Shown here: one piece after another, positions 18,127 to 27,200 of the stretch | Layout of the letters: every line of letters starts with the position of its first letter | Position numbering within the stretch: position 1 is the first letter of the stretch | Source: Bacillota bacterium | GTDB lineage: Bacteria > Bacillota > DTU025 > MWDF01 | Length of the DNA stretch: 64,000 bases | Assembly (NCBI GenBank): GCA_029565935.1 | Contig: JAKQNF010000010.1 | Span: 1 to 64,000, forward strand | Direction: 5' to 3' | Translations under genes and position numbers: made by a program | Notes under the pieces: model-generated | What the model was told of the DNA's origin: nothing | What the model saw: only the letters and a program-made list of their open reading frames with translations | Database searches by the model: none

Positions 18127-19242
18127 ATGGTAAGAAGAGCATACATACTCGCATCCGTAACGATCATCATGTTGGCCATGGTGTCGGCATCTCCGTCGTC
18201 GGCCGCGATAGGCTGGAGGATTAAGGCGGATGTCACGGCCGCTTCCGCCGCCGATGACGGTACGCTGGCCTTCGGTTCGGGTCGTACCGTCACGATGCTG
18301 GGACCGGACGGCAATGCGCACTGGTCATGGACGGCACCGGGGGATATCACATTCATTGATCGGGGCACGGAGGCGTCGGTTTACGCCGCGTATGAAGACA
18401 AGTTGGTGAAGCTGGATGCTCGCGGCAGGTTGGCTTGGTCGGCCAAGGCCTATGAGAAGGTCTATTCCCTCATGGCGTTGCCGGACGGCAGGGTTGTCGT
18501 AGGAAGCGGATACGGGGCGCTCGCCTACGACCGAAATGGCGCCAAGATCTGGGAGAACGATCCGCAGAACGCCATCTATCCGATATACGATTGCGCCACC
18601 TGACTTGCAGTGCGTCCAGGGCCGGTACGGTTCCTGAGAAGACTTACTGATGATACCTTGCTTGTGATAGGGACGATAAAAAGGGCCTCGGATCCGGACG
18701 ATACGTTCGGAGCAGAGTATGTGAACGTAGTGGATAGCGCCGATGGAAGCACTATCGGATGGTTCACGGCGATAACCCAATCGCCGCCTAAGTCGCAGAT
18801 AGATGTGACCAGCCTCGACGTAATCGGCCCCGAGGCGATAGTGATAGGCGAAAGAAGCCAAGGCTTAGTGATGTGGGGCGCCAATGCGCCGGGTAAAGCC
18901 GCATGGAGGTACAGAACGGAAACGCCAGTATACCTGACCGTTGGAACAAGCTTGAGGTTGCTTTTGATCGGGCAGGACAAGGTGAGCGTGAGGATGCTGG
19001 ATGCTGCATCAGGAAGCGTCGTGAGGGCGGCGGTCCTGCCAGACAAGGCGATCGGAAAGCCTTGGGCTGTGGCAGACGGTTTCAATGTGCCCGTAGAAGG
19101 AGGGATCCTATCGATAGGAAACGACCTTTCCGTCCGCAGCAGGACGATAGTAAAGGGCCTTAGCGGCAATGTCAGGACGATGCCAGGTCCCGAATATGTG
19201 TTCATAGTGGACGATGACGAGATAATAAAGATGTCGTTCTAG
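18127..19242 (+). CDS. Secreted propeller-like protein with an in-frame UGA in a CxxU motif (candidate selenoprotein)
   Basis: Two open frames in the same phase are separated only by UGA at 18601-18603. Read through, they give 371 residues. A signal peptide (MVRRAYILASVTIIMLAMVS, cut near SSAA) is followed by repeated beta-strand units with W-x-W, LDARGRLAWSA and YDRNGAKIWEN segments like PQQ-type or PQQ-like propeller blades on both sides of the UGA. The residues before it are D-C-A-T, giving Cys-x-x-Sec, a redox motif seen in known selenoproteins. A hairpin with bacterial SECIS geometry follows at 18617-18636. The second frame could start only at a GTG with no ribosome site. A plain nonsense mutation (for example from TGG) remains the alternative. 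Its function is unknown. Confidence 0.55.
18617..18636 (+). promoter_or_regulatory. Candidate bacterial SECIS hairpin
   Basis: CAGGG pairs with TCCTG (with a G-U pair), one U is bulged, then CCG pairs with CGG around the loop GTA. The loop starts 21 bases after the UGA and begins with G, meeting the published bacterial SECIS rules. By chance, a weak stem of this size is not rare, so this supports the reading without proving it. Confidence 0.45.
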
Positions 19243-19274
19243 CAGGATTCCAGATGAGGAACTATGGTACCTAT

Positions 19275-19296
19275 GGCCTCCTTGATGGAGGCCTTT
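19275..19296. terminator. Bidirectional terminator between convergent genes
   Basis: A 7-bp perfect stem GGCCTCC / GGAGGCC with the loop TTGAT is followed by TTTATAGTTT on the plus strand. It separates the propeller gene from the antiporter gene. Confidence 0.82.
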
Positions 19297-20746
19297 ATAG
19301 TTTGTGGATGCGCCCGTGCGCTTTCGCCATCTTGTCGATCTCCACGAGCCTGTCTTTACTGTCAGCCGCCAGCAGTAGCGTATCCCCGGTCATCAAGACG
19401 GTGCTCCCGCGAGGCGTGATCAGCGTGTCGCCTCTTTTGACCGTTACGATGAGCACGTCGTCAGGAAGCGGGATGTCCATTATTGCCTTGCCGTTGATTC
19501 CGCTCAGCTCCGTGATGTCGAGCTCGAGCAAGTCGGTGTGGAACTCGCCCGCGTAGTCGGAGAAAGTCTTAAGGGCAGTAGGTTCAGGGCCAGCGAGCTT
19601 CAGCTTCTTCGCTATCGGTATAAGAAGGGAGCCCTGCACGAGCACCGACAGGAGTATCACGAAGAAGACTATGTTGAAGATAGTCTCCGCTCCTGGAATC
19701 CCCGCCGCGAGAGGGTATATGGCGAAGACGACCGCGGCAGCACCTCGGAAGCCTACCCAGGAGACGAGTAGTTTCTCCTTTATCGGCATCTTGAACAGGG
19801 ATGTCAGCGCGAAGATGGCGATAGGCCTCGCCACGAACATGATTATGAGCGCGACTGCCAGTCCCTGCGGCCAGATCGTCCTCATCCCCGAGGGTGAGGA
19901 TAGCAGGCCCAGGGTGAAGAAGAGCATGATCTGCATAAGCCACGTTATCCCGTCGAAGAACCTTATGAGCGATATCCTGTGGGTTATCCTGCTGTTGCCC
20001 ATGATTATTCCTGCTATGTAGACCGACAGGAAACCGTTTCCGCCAAGCAGCCCAGTAAGGGCGAATGACACGAGCACGAGGCCCATGCAGACTATGAAGT
20101 ATAGCCCGTCAACGTCAAGCTTGATCCGGTTTATGACCCATACTGCCAGCTTGCCGAAGGCAAGTCCGCACGCAGCTCCGATAAGAAGCTGCGTACCGAA
20201 GAGCACGAACATGTTCTGGGGCTTTGCCATGATGGCACCCAGTACGACAACTGTCAGCATGTTAGCCATAGGGTCGTTGGAGCCGCTCTCGACCTCCAAC
20301 GTGGAGGCAAGGTTGCCCTTCAGGTTGAGTTTCTTTGACCTTAATATGGAGAACACCGCGGCTGCGTCGGTCGAGGATACGATCGAGCCGAGCAGCAGGC
20401 TCTCCATCAGCCCGAAACCGAGGAACAGATGCGTTGCTAAACCTACTATGAGGGCGGTCACGACGACACCTATCGTCGCAAGCACACCCGACATGAAAGC
20501 GATCTGCTTGGCAGCCTTCCAGCTGGTGCCGAAGCCTCCGGAGAACATAATGAAGATCAGGGCGAAGTCACTAATCTGGCGGGCTAAGGACAGGTTGTTG
20601 AAATTTACGAGCCCGAGTACTTCCGGACCGGATATAATTCCTAAGGCCAGGAAATCTATCAACGTAGGTATGCCATATTTATAGAGCACTTTGCTCGATA
20701 GTGATGAAAGAAGTAATACAACTCCAATTATTAGGATCGCCTGCAA
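19295..20746 (-). CDS. K+/H+ or Na+/H+ antiporter of the NhaP2 type with a TrkA-C domain
   Basis: The 483-residue protein joins a CPA1-type antiporter membrane domain of about twelve helices with a cytosolic TrkA-C/RCK-C domain. The membrane part contains FMSGVLATIGVV and the STDAAAVFSILR segment that carries the transport Asp, plus GFRGAAAVVFAIYPL. The C terminus (ITELSGINGKAIMDIPLPDDVLIVTVKRG, then GDTLLLAAD) is a typical TrkA-C. The domain pair matches NhaP2/CvrA, which exchanges K+ (or Na+) for protons and is regulated by a bound ligand. It starts at TTG: AGGAGGT is placed correctly before it and no ATG lies nearby. It is a single gene. Confidence 0.92.
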   Translation of the reverse strand: MQAILIIGVVLLLSSLSSKVLYKYGIPTLIDFLALGIISGPEVLGLVNFNNLSLARQISDFALIFIMFSGGFGTSWKAAKQIAFMSGVLATIGVVVTALIVGLATHLFLGFGLMESLLLGSIVSSTDAAAVFSILRSKKLNLKGNLASTLEVESGSNDPMANMLTVVVLGAIMAKPQNMFVLFGTQLLIGAACGLAFGKLAVWVINRIKLDVDGLYFIVCMGLVLVSFALTGLLGGNGFLSVYIAGIIMGNSRITHRISLIRFFDGITWLMQIMLFFTLGLLSSPSGMRTIWPQGLAVALIIMFVARPIAIFALTSLFKMPIKEKLLVSWVGFRGAAAVVFAIYPLAAGIPGAETIFNIVFFVILLSVLVQGSLLIPIAKKLKLAGPEPTALKTFSDYAGEFHTDLLELDITELSGINGKAIMDIPLPDDVLIVTVKRGDTLITPRGSTVLMTGDTLLLAADSKDRLVEIDKMAKAHGRIHKL

Positions 20747-20951
20747 AATTACCTCCTAAAGATAGTAAGGATAAGTACTTAAAAATTTTAACATAGCGAT
20801 GCCCACTTTCAAAATCCACAGCAAAACTACATAGCGTGGTGTGCAGACAAATTCGCAACCATACTTGGCATTAGGCTCTCTCAAAGAGCATCTCCGATCG
20901 ACGGGACCAAGGGCCAGGATATCGGATCATCAGCGCGATACCCTCGTGCGG

Positions 20952-21443
20952 CTACCTTAGCAGGACATATGACTTTATGCCGTACTTCGTTATCACAGGC
21001 TCCACACAAGAGTCCCTCACGCATACATAAACCTGCTTCTTTTCCTTGACTTCATCTTTGAATAGAGGTCCGAGGGCAGCATGGAAGCCCTTACCCTCGA
21101 GCTCAAGCGGGCCGATCTCATCAAGGAATATATGCTCAACCGTAGGATCGTCTATGGCAGCGGTTACTACACCCGTCCCGAAAAGGAATGCATCGGTATC
21201 GAACACGAACTGGTCGTAGAACAAGGGCCTCTCGAACTCACCGATATAAAGCGGCTTCCTCACGGCAAGGCGTTTACGCTCGCCGTTCGCCAACCTCATA
21301 AGGTCGTACCCTTCGAACTCCGTGTCACGGTTTACCTTCATGCTCGCGATCCCGTCGGCGCCCTTTCCCTTCAGCCCGTGGAAGATCTCGAGCATCCTGG
21401 CGGTCTTGCCTGAGCCGATCTCCCCGGTTATTATCGTCAGCAT
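20952..21443 (-). CDS. THEP1-like nucleoside-triphosphatase
   Basis: The 163-residue chain is a compact P-loop NTPase. Residues 1-15 contain the Walker A GEIGSGKT, and a Walker B-like HIFLDEIGPLELEGKGF lies about residue 95, both typical of the THEP1/NTPase_1 family that hydrolyses nucleotides slowly. The ATG follows AAGGGGGGATCTTG; the open frame runs 81 codons further upstream, but there it overlaps the membrane-protein gene and is not credible. It is the last gene of the molybdenum-hydroxylase operon. A role in cofactor insertion or storage is possible, but only its position suggests it. Confidence 0.8.
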   Translation of the reverse strand: MLTIITGEIGSGKTARMLEIFHGLKGKGADGIASMKVNRDTEFEGYDLMRLANGERKRLAVRKPLYIGEFERPLFYDQFVFDTDAFLFGTGVVTAAIDDPTVEHIFLDEIGPLELEGKGFHAALGPLFKDEVKEKKQVYVCVRDSCVEPVITKYGIKSYVLLR

Positions 21444-21463
21444 CAAGATCCCCCCTTGCGCAT

Positions 21464-22090
21464 CTAGAGCAGGTAATTGGCCGCCAGGGCCGCAGCCAGC
21501 AGGCCGACCGCTAGGGCCGGTACGGTTGATGCGGTTCGCCCCCTTATGCCGAGCTTCTTGTCCATCGCCAGATATCCGCCCATAATCACGGCGTTCACGA
21601 AGCTTTCCAGGAATATGAAACGAAGCAGCGGCCAGGGCCCGCTCGTGACGAGGGCCGCGGGAAGCCCGAATAAGGATATAGCCCACAAGTAGGCAGAGAA
21701 CATCGCTCGCCAGAGGACTCCCATACCGAAAGCATGGACCGGCACTAACCCCTCGCGCTTCCTGTCGCGATATGCCATCACGGCATATACGGCAAGGCCT
21801 TCCATCAATATGGCCAAAGCGGGATTAGAAACCCTTATAGGATCATGTCCCGGGACCAGGAAATCGGTGAGCTTCACCGATGCCGCCACGATTGAGGCAT
21901 AGAAGGCGGCACTCGGTACTCCGGCCTCCTTGACTGCCCTGTGCATGAGGGCGAAGGCGAACGGGAACATCAAGAAGCCTGGAAGACCTGGAATCGCCAC
22001 GGCTGCGAAATGCAGCAAGTAACCCAAAGTAGCCTCCATCAGCCCCCAGAGAGAACCCCAGAAAAGAACTATGACGGCGCTTCTTCTCAT
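21464..22090 (-). CDS. Small integral membrane protein of the molybdenum-hydroxylase operon
   Basis: The 208-residue protein is almost wholly hydrophobic, with about six membrane segments and short polar loops such as YRDRKREGLVP. The N terminus (VLFWGSLWGLMEATLGYLL) and overall size recall ECF-type S components, but no substrate signature is recognised. It overlaps the FAD-subunit gene by four bases (ATGA) and precedes the NTPase gene by 20 bases, so it is co-translated with the oxidoreductase. A substrate or cofactor uptake role would fit the place but is speculative. Confidence 0.65.
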   Translation of the reverse strand: MRRSAVIVLFWGSLWGLMEATLGYLLHFAAVAIPGLPGFLMFPFAFALMHRAVKEAGVPSAAFYASIVAASVKLTDFLVPGHDPIRVSNPALAILMEGLAVYAVMAYRDRKREGLVPVHAFGMGVLWRAMFSAYLWAISLFGLPAALVTSGPWPLLRFIFLESFVNAVIMGGYLAMDKKLGIRGRTASTVPALAVGLLAAALAANYLL

Positions 22091-22935
22091 AAACCGACGA
22101 CCTCCTCAAGGAAATGCCTGGTAAGCTCCAACGCCACCCGCCTGCGATAGGTTTTAGTTGAACGCAAATCATCGATCGGTTCCACAAGGCCCGCAATATG
22201 CTCCAGCGCCCTGTCGGACGCTTCGCGCCTGCCGGGGACCGCGATTCCTTTTAGCATGGACTCGGCGTCCCTATCCCTGATGACGGTCGGACCCACCGCC
22301 CCAAGGGCCATCGCGATCGATTCCACCTTTCCTCCGGTCACCGAAGCGACCCCGAAAAACGAGACTTTCGAGATGGCATTCGCCCTCCTCTGTGCGCTCT
22401 TCCTGTAGAACGTCCTATCGTAGGCCCCCATGGGTATCGCGACCTCTATGAGTATCTCGTCCTTAGCGAGCCTGTTCTTCGACGGGCCTTCTATAAAATC
22501 CGCCATGTCGCACTCCCTGAAGCCTTTCGACGATGCCATCGTCAGCACAGCGTCCAGCGCGTACAGCATAGTGAGCGAATCGCCGGCTGGCGACGAGTTG
22601 CAGATATTGCCTCCAAGCGTCGCAAGGTTGCGTACGGACGGAGAGCCGATGCTCGCGAGAGGTTCCTTCACGTATGCCGGAACCGATGCGTCCTCTAGGA
22701 TCCTCGCCAGCGGGACGGCGGCCCCTATCCTGGCCACATCCTCATAGACCTTCAGGTAGTTCAGCTCTTTCAGGTGCCCTATCAGCACCACGTCCTTCGT
22801 GAACGAGGGCCTCGCCCCGGCGGGGGCCCTGTACTTCACCATCAGGTCGGTGCCCCCGGCCATTAGCACGGTATCCTCGCACTGCCTTATGTATAGAGCC
22901 TCGGAAAGGCGCACCGGCCGGCGGATGCTCACCAA
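22087..22935 (-). CDS. Molybdenum hydroxylase FAD-binding subunit (XdhB/CoxM-like)
   Basis: The 282-residue protein is the flavin subunit of a xanthine-dehydrogenase-type enzyme and passes electrons from the iron-sulfur subunit to NAD or another acceptor. FAD-contact motifs of the PCMH/VAO fold are present: LMAGGTDLMVKY near residue 24, IGSPSVRNLATLGGNICNSSPAGD near residue 97, and a C-terminal domain (CO_deh_flav_C) with the AMALGAVGPT segment. It begins at GTG, overlapping the end of the 2Fe-2S gene and preceded by GAGGGG. The three separate subunit genes in the order Mo, Fe-S, FAD mark the three-polypeptide form. The substrate is not determined. Confidence 0.93.
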   Translation of the reverse strand: MVSIRRPVRLSEALYIRQCEDTVLMAGGTDLMVKYRAPAGARPSFTKDVVLIGHLKELNYLKVYEDVARIGAAVPLARILEDASVPAYVKEPLASIGSPSVRNLATLGGNICNSSPAGDSLTMLYALDAVLTMASSKGFRECDMADFIEGPSKNRLAKDEILIEVAIPMGAYDRTFYRKSAQRRANAISKVSFFGVASVTGGKVESIAMALGAVGPTVIRDRDAESMLKGIAVPGRREASDRALEHIAGLVEPIDDLRSTKTYRRRVALELTRHFLEEVVGL

Positions 22936-23405
22936 AGCCCCTCACCTCTCTTCGAGGCCGCGAGTATGGCAGCCACTATGGACGAATACCCAGTGCACCT
23001 GCACAGGTTGCCGCTGATGCCGTCCCGCACGGCCCGCTCGTTTGGGTGCGGGTCCGCTGAAAGAAGAGCCTCCGCGGCAAGGACCATACCCGGGGTGCAG
23101 AAACCGCACTGCACGGCCCCCTCTTCGGTGAAGCACTCCTTCAGGAGCTCAAAACGCTTCGTCTTCCTGAAGCCCTCTATCGTGACGATCTCCTTGCCTT
23201 CGACCGCGGCCAGCGGCAGAAGGCAGGAGTTGGCCAGCCTTCCGTCCATGAGCACCGAGCACGCCCCGCACTCGCCCTCCCCGCAGCCTTCCTTGGTGCC
23301 GGTAAGCCCCAGGTCGTCGCGCAGCACGTCTATTAGGCGGCGCAACGGGTCGGCGGTCATGGTCACATGCTCTCCGTTGAGCTTGAAGCGAACCTTAGAA
23401 TCCAT
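22929..23405 (-). CDS. Molybdenum hydroxylase 2Fe-2S subunit (XdhC/CoxS-like)
   Basis: The 158-residue protein carries the two [2Fe-2S] clusters that carry electrons from the molybdenum site to FAD. Cluster II is the plant-ferredoxin type, with CGEGECGAC followed by a fourth Cys in NSCLLP. Cluster I has CGFCTPGM and, about 30 residues later, CRCTGY, matching the C-x2-C-x(31)-C-x-C pattern. The length equals that of the family. Its start overlaps the end of the large-subunit gene, so the two are coupled in translation. Confidence 0.96.
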   Translation of the reverse strand: MDSKVRFKLNGEHVTMTADPLRRLIDVLRDDLGLTGTKEGCGEGECGACSVLMDGRLANSCLLPLAAVEGKEIVTIEGFRKTKRFELLKECFTEEGAVQCGFCTPGMVLAAEALLSADPHPNERAVRDGISGNLCRCTGYSSIVAAILAASKRGEGLW

Positions 23406-25581
23406 CTTCCGCCTCCTCTTCCATGAGCCGCATTATGTACTCGGGGGTCACCGGCAACCTTAGGATCCGCTTCCCTATAGCCTGGCCGACGGCTGCGGCG
23501 AAGGCGGGCGCGACTCCGACCAGAGGCAGCTCCCCTAGCCCCTTCGCCCCGAATGGACCTTCCTTGTATGGATTGGGGATGAGGCATGCAACGGTCCTTG
23601 GGAAATCGACTGACGTGGGTATGGCATAGGTCGTCAGGTTGTCCTGGAGCACCCGGCCCGCCTCTACCGTCAACACCTCCATGCCGGCGTATCCCAGGCC
23701 CTGCGCCACGGCCCCGTCGATCTGCCCGGCCACGATCCTGTCGTCCATTGGCTCGCCAATGTCGTAGGCCCCCCATACGCCGGTCACCTTCACTTCGAAC
23801 GTCAGTGGGTCTACCTCGACTTCCACTACGTTGCCTCCCCATGAGTACTCAGGGTAGGCATTACCCTGGAATTTGTCGTTGTCCCAGCATAGACCCTCGG
23901 GATATGTGTATGATCTCGTTACTTCGAAATCCTCTTCCTTCCAGCGTCCCTTCATCTCCAGGGCGCAGTCCATCAAGAGCCTGCCTACGATCATCACGCT
24001 CCTCGAGGCGACCGTCGGGCCGGAATCGGGGCATCTTCCGGTGTCGGGGTAGCGGTGCACCACCATGCCGACTGGAATGTCCAGGGCCCTTGCGACTATC
24101 TTCCTGAGCGTGGTCTGCGAGCCCTGGCCTATCTCCGCGCACGACGCAAGTATCTCAACCGTGCCGTCCTTGTTCTTCTTGAGCTTGACCTTCGCCTTGA
24201 GCGTGTCCTTCTCGCCGCTCCCCGTAAAGCCGCATCCATGGAAGAACATGGAAATACCTATGCCTTTTAGCGGTGTCGGGCAGCCTTCCATGCGCTTCTC
24301 CCTCGCCGCGCTGTTTGAATAAAGGGCCCTTTTGACGCTGTATCCGGAAGTCTTCTCGAGCGCGTCGGCGATTTCCCCGAGCCTGATGGGAGAGGATAGG
24401 AGCCCTCCGGTAGAGGACGTGTCGCCCTGTTCGAGGAAATACGACCTCCTCAGAGCCAAAGAATCCCGACCGAGGCGCTCTGCTATGTGCTCGGTGTGCA
24501 TCTCGACCGCGAAGAAGGCCTGCGGGCCTCCGAAACCCCTGAATGCGCCGCTTACGCACTTGTTGGTGGCATAGGCCCTGGACCTCACCCTGAGATTCTC
24601 CACGTCATACGCGCCGCAGACGGAGAAGCTCAACCTTTGAAGGACCACGCTCGAAAGCCCCGCGTAGGCTCCCGCATCCGTGCTCACGTCCACGTCGCGT
24701 GCCACTATCGTCCCTTCGCGGCCGATGTAGCTCCTTATCCTTATCCTGCACGGGTGCCGTTTCGTCGTGGATATTATGTCCTCCTTGCGGTCGAAAACCA
24801 ATTTCACCGGCCTACCTGACTTCATTGAGGCGAGGGCGGCATGCACCGCTGGGATCGACGGGTAATCCTCCTTGCCCCCGAAGCCGCCCCCGGTTGGCAG
24901 CTGGACCACTCTGACATTTTCGGGTCCCAGCCTGAGGGCCGCTTGCACCGATTCCTTCACGGAGTACGGGCATTGCATCGAGCCGTATACGGTCACGTTA
25001 CCGTCAACGAATGATGCGAGCATGGACTGGGTCTCAAGGTATGCGTGTTCCTGGTACCCGGTTCTGTACTCGTCCTCTATGAAAAAGGCGGCTTCCTCGG
25101 CCGCGCGTTCGAAATCGCCCTTGCAGTACTCATATGAGACGAAATATGGCTTGTCTGCGTATATGAACCCCCCGGTAGCGGCCTCGGCGTCCTCGATTGA
25201 AAGGACCGGCCTCTCCTCTAGGTAATGGACCCTTGCGTCCTTCAGGATATCTGATAGCACCTGACGGTCCGGCCCTACTATCAGCATGATCGGCTCGCCT
25301 ACGTAGTTGACGCGACCTGCCGCCAGGAAGGGCTGGTCGAGGATGGGACTAGGCATGACGTTGCTTCCAGGTATGTCACGATGGTCTACATAGAAATACC
25401 CTTCAGGCAGCGCCGGAAGGTCGATCCTCGCTATTTGGGCCCGGGGCGCCGACGATCTGAGGGTAATCGCGTGCAGCATCCCCGGCAGGTCCATGTCGGC
25501 CGTGAAGACCGCAGTGCCCTCGACCTTGTCGTCGAAGTCGGTCCTTCTCATGGGCTTCCCGATCCTGGCTTCGTCCTTCAT
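23395..25581 (-). CDS. Molybdenum hydroxylase large (molybdopterin-binding) subunit
   Basis: The 728-residue chain binds the molybdenum cofactor and hydroxylates the substrate. Key motifs are in order: GKPMRRTDFDDKVEGTAVF at the N terminus, TGGGFGGKEDYPSIPA near residue 230, AFRGFGGPQAFFAVE near residue 345, and GLGELPLVGVAPA near residue 690, whose Glu is the catalytic base of xanthine-dehydrogenase-type enzymes. It starts at the ATG that overlaps the end of the cytidylyltransferase gene (ATGA). Purine, aldehyde, nicotinate or other heterocycle substrates are all possible. Because the organism decodes Sec, a labile-selenium cofactor form is conceivable, but the marker genes for that (yqeB, yqeC) are not in the window. 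Confidence 0.93.
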   Translation of the reverse strand: MKDEARIGKPMRRTDFDDKVEGTAVFTADMDLPGMLHAITLRSSAPRAQIARIDLPALPEGYFYVDHRDIPGSNVMPSPILDQPFLAAGRVNYVGEPIMLIVGPDRQVLSDILKDARVHYLEERPVLSIEDAEAATGGFIYADKPYFVSYEYCKGDFERAAEEAAFFIEDEYRTGYQEHAYLETQSMLASFVDGNVTVYGSMQCPYSVKESVQAALRLGPENVRVVQLPTGGGFGGKEDYPSIPAVHAALASMKSGRPVKLVFDRKEDIISTTKRHPCRIRIRSYIGREGTIVARDVDVSTDAGAYAGLSSVVLQRLSFSVCGAYDVENLRVRSRAYATNKCVSGAFRGFGGPQAFFAVEMHTEHIAERLGRDSLALRRSYFLEQGDTSSTGGLLSSPIRLGEIADALEKTSGYSVKRALYSNSAAREKRMEGCPTPLKGIGISMFFHGCGFTGSGEKDTLKAKVKLKKNKDGTVEILASCAEIGQGSQTTLRKIVARALDIPVGMVVHRYPDTGRCPDSGPTVASRSVMIVGRLLMDCALEMKGRWKEEDFEVTRSYTYPEGLCWDNDKFQGNAYPEYSWGGNVVEVEVDPLTFEVKVTGVWGAYDIGEPMDDRIVAGQIDGAVAQGLGYAGMEVLTVEAGRVLQDNLTTYAIPTSVDFPRTVACLIPNPYKEGPFGAKGLGELPLVGVAPAFAAAVGQAIGKRILRLPVTPEYIMRLMEEEAEDGF

Positions 25582-26168
25582 CGCGCGCCGTCCCCCGGCT
25601 CCTTGGCCAAGGCTTCGCATATGCGGCGGTAGTCCTCCATGGTGTCGATGTCCTCAAGTACTCCGGGGCAGTCGACCTCCACGTAGGTGGCTCCTTCCGA
25701 TTCGATGAAATCCTTCAGGGTCGGATGCTCGCGGCCGGTGAAAAGGGCCCTTATCGCCCTCTTGCTGAATATCACCGGATGGCCGGCCGATCCGAGGTAT
25801 CTCGGCACAACGATATCGGCGTCCTGAGCGAGCAGGCGCTCTATCGTATCGCCGCACACCATGGGGCAGTCGCCGGGCAGGAATATGCACCTTTCAGCCT
25901 GGACCATGCAGAGGCCAGCGATGACGGATGACAGCATCCCCTCGCAGTAGAAGGGATTGTGCACCGTTATTACGCCGGGTATGCCCTCCGCGGCCGCGGC
26001 GACCTCGACGTCTTGATGTCCTGTTACCAGGAATATCCTTTCACAATAGGGGACCAGGCTTAATAGGCTCCTTGCGATGACGGTCTTGCCGGCAAGGTCG
26101 AGCAGAAGCTTGTTCACGCCTCCCATCCTAGAGGACAGGCCAGCTGCGATCACGACTCCATCCGCCAT
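25578..26168 (-). CDS. mocA: Molybdenum cofactor cytidylyltransferase-like NTP transferase (MocA type)
   Basis: The 196-residue protein is a MobA/MocA-type nucleotidyltransferase. It opens with VVIAAGLSSRMGGVNKLLLDLAGKTV, the signature pyrophosphorylase loop, followed by a FLPGDCPMV Asp motif and GHPVIFSKRAI. MocA attaches CMP to molybdopterin to make the dinucleotide cofactor used by xanthine-dehydrogenase-type hydroxylases; MobA, the GMP version, serves other enzymes. Its position directly upstream of, and overlapping, the hydroxylase gene supports MocA. The start is the ATG at 26168, since the earlier in-frame codons have no ribosome site. Confidence 0.88.
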   Translation of the reverse strand: MADGVVIAAGLSSRMGGVNKLLLDLAGKTVIARSLLSLVPYCERIFLVTGHQDVEVAAAAEGIPGVITVHNPFYCEGMLSSVIAGLCMVQAERCIFLPGDCPMVCGDTIERLLAQDADIVVPRYLGSAGHPVIFSKRAIRALFTGREHPTLKDFIESEGATYVEVDCPGVLEDIDTMEDYRRICEALAKEPGDGAR

Positions 26169-26393
26169 ATCGCCACCCACTTTCTTCCAGGCTATGCAAC
26201 AGCCAGGCATGCGAGTTCCTCGTGACGGACCGGTGTGTCTTTCCCTTATTTTAATTCAAGGACAGCAAAAAGCAAGTTATGGACTGTGCTGATGGATGAT
26301 GAGTCCTCCTTCGTAGGGTATAATCGTGTTGTAATGCCGCTATGACAGGATGTCGGCGCGAGCGGGGCGTGGCTCGGGGACGGGGGCGAATAT

Positions 26394-27176
26394 ATGGGAG
26401 CAGGCGTGATTAAAGGCAAGACCTCCCATAGGGGGGCTTTGAGGGCAGGGCGTACCGTCATGCTCGCCCTATGCGTGCTCGCTTTCTCAAGAGCGGCCGG
26501 CGCCGCTCCGAAGTCGATTATAGATAAGGCCGACAGCCTGTACGAGAGGCGGTACGATACGAAGAACGTATACGAGGCGATCGGCCTGCTCGAAGCGGTC
26601 ACGATCGCGATGCCGGGAGACTATGACGCAAGCTGGCGGCTCGCCAGGATATTCTGGTTCCTCGGCGACAAAGCAGAGGGAAAGGAAAGGATCGCCCTGT
26701 TCGAGAGGTCGAAGCAGTTCGCGGAAGCCGCCGTACGGATCAACGGTAGGCTCGTCGACGGGCACTACTGGCTTGCCTCGTCGTACGGGAGCCTGGCCAT
26801 GGAAAAAGGGATTTTCGCCATGGTCTTTGCGATACCCGTCGTAAGGGGCCATATCGAGGAATGCATCAGGATAGACGCGAACGATGCCAGGGCTCACAGC
26901 CTCTATGCGCTCTTCCTGTGGAAGCTGCCTGGCATACTGGGAGGCAGCATAGGCAGAGCGATCGAGGAGGCGAGCCTGGCGGTGCGGCTGGAGCCGGAGA
27001 ACCCGGTCTTCTGGGGGATCCTCGGGGGCACGCTAGAGGCTGGGGGCCGTTATGCCGAAGCCAGGGGGGCATTCCAGAAGGTCCTTTCATCGCCGCTAAG
27101 GAAGGACGACCCGATAGAGGACGAGAAGTTCAGGAGGGAAGCCGAAGCGGCGATCGCCCTCATGGAGGGCAAGTAG
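26394..27176 (+). CDS. Secreted TPR protein resembling TatT (TRAP T-component)
   Basis: The 260-residue protein has a signal peptide (hydrophobic VMLALCVLAFS, cut near AGAA) and then a helical TPR-like body: YEAIGLLEAVTIAMPGDYDASWRLARIFWFLGD, then LVDGHYWLASSYGS, then PVVRGHIEECIRIDANDARAHSLYALFLWKLPGILGGS, and a final classic TPR. This succession is that of TatT, the periplasmic trimeric partner of some TRAP transporters in Treponema and other anaerobes. No TRAP binding protein or permease gene is adjacent, so it may be an orphan. A perfect TATAAT (26319-26324) lies about 70 bases upstream of the start. It converges with the osmoprotectant operon. Confidence 0.72.
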   Translation: MGAGVIKGKTSHRGALRAGRTVMLALCVLAFSRAAGAAPKSIIDKADSLYERRYDTKNVYEAIGLLEAVTIAMPGDYDASWRLARIFWFLGDKAEGKERIALFERSKQFAEAAVRINGRLVDGHYWLASSYGSLAMEKGIFAMVFAIPVVRGHIEECIRIDANDARAHSLYALFLWKLPGILGGSIGRAIEEASLAVRLEPENPVFWGILGGTLEAGGRYAEARGAFQKVLSSPLRKDDPIEDEKFRREAEAAIALMEGK

Positions 27177-27200
27177 GGCGGTCATCATCAGCAATAGGAA

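Noticed and set aside
18601..18640. A separate gene starting at GTG 18610
   Set aside because: No ribosome site precedes it, it lacks an own signal, and it is in phase with the upstream frame, so one interrupted or recoded gene is more likely.
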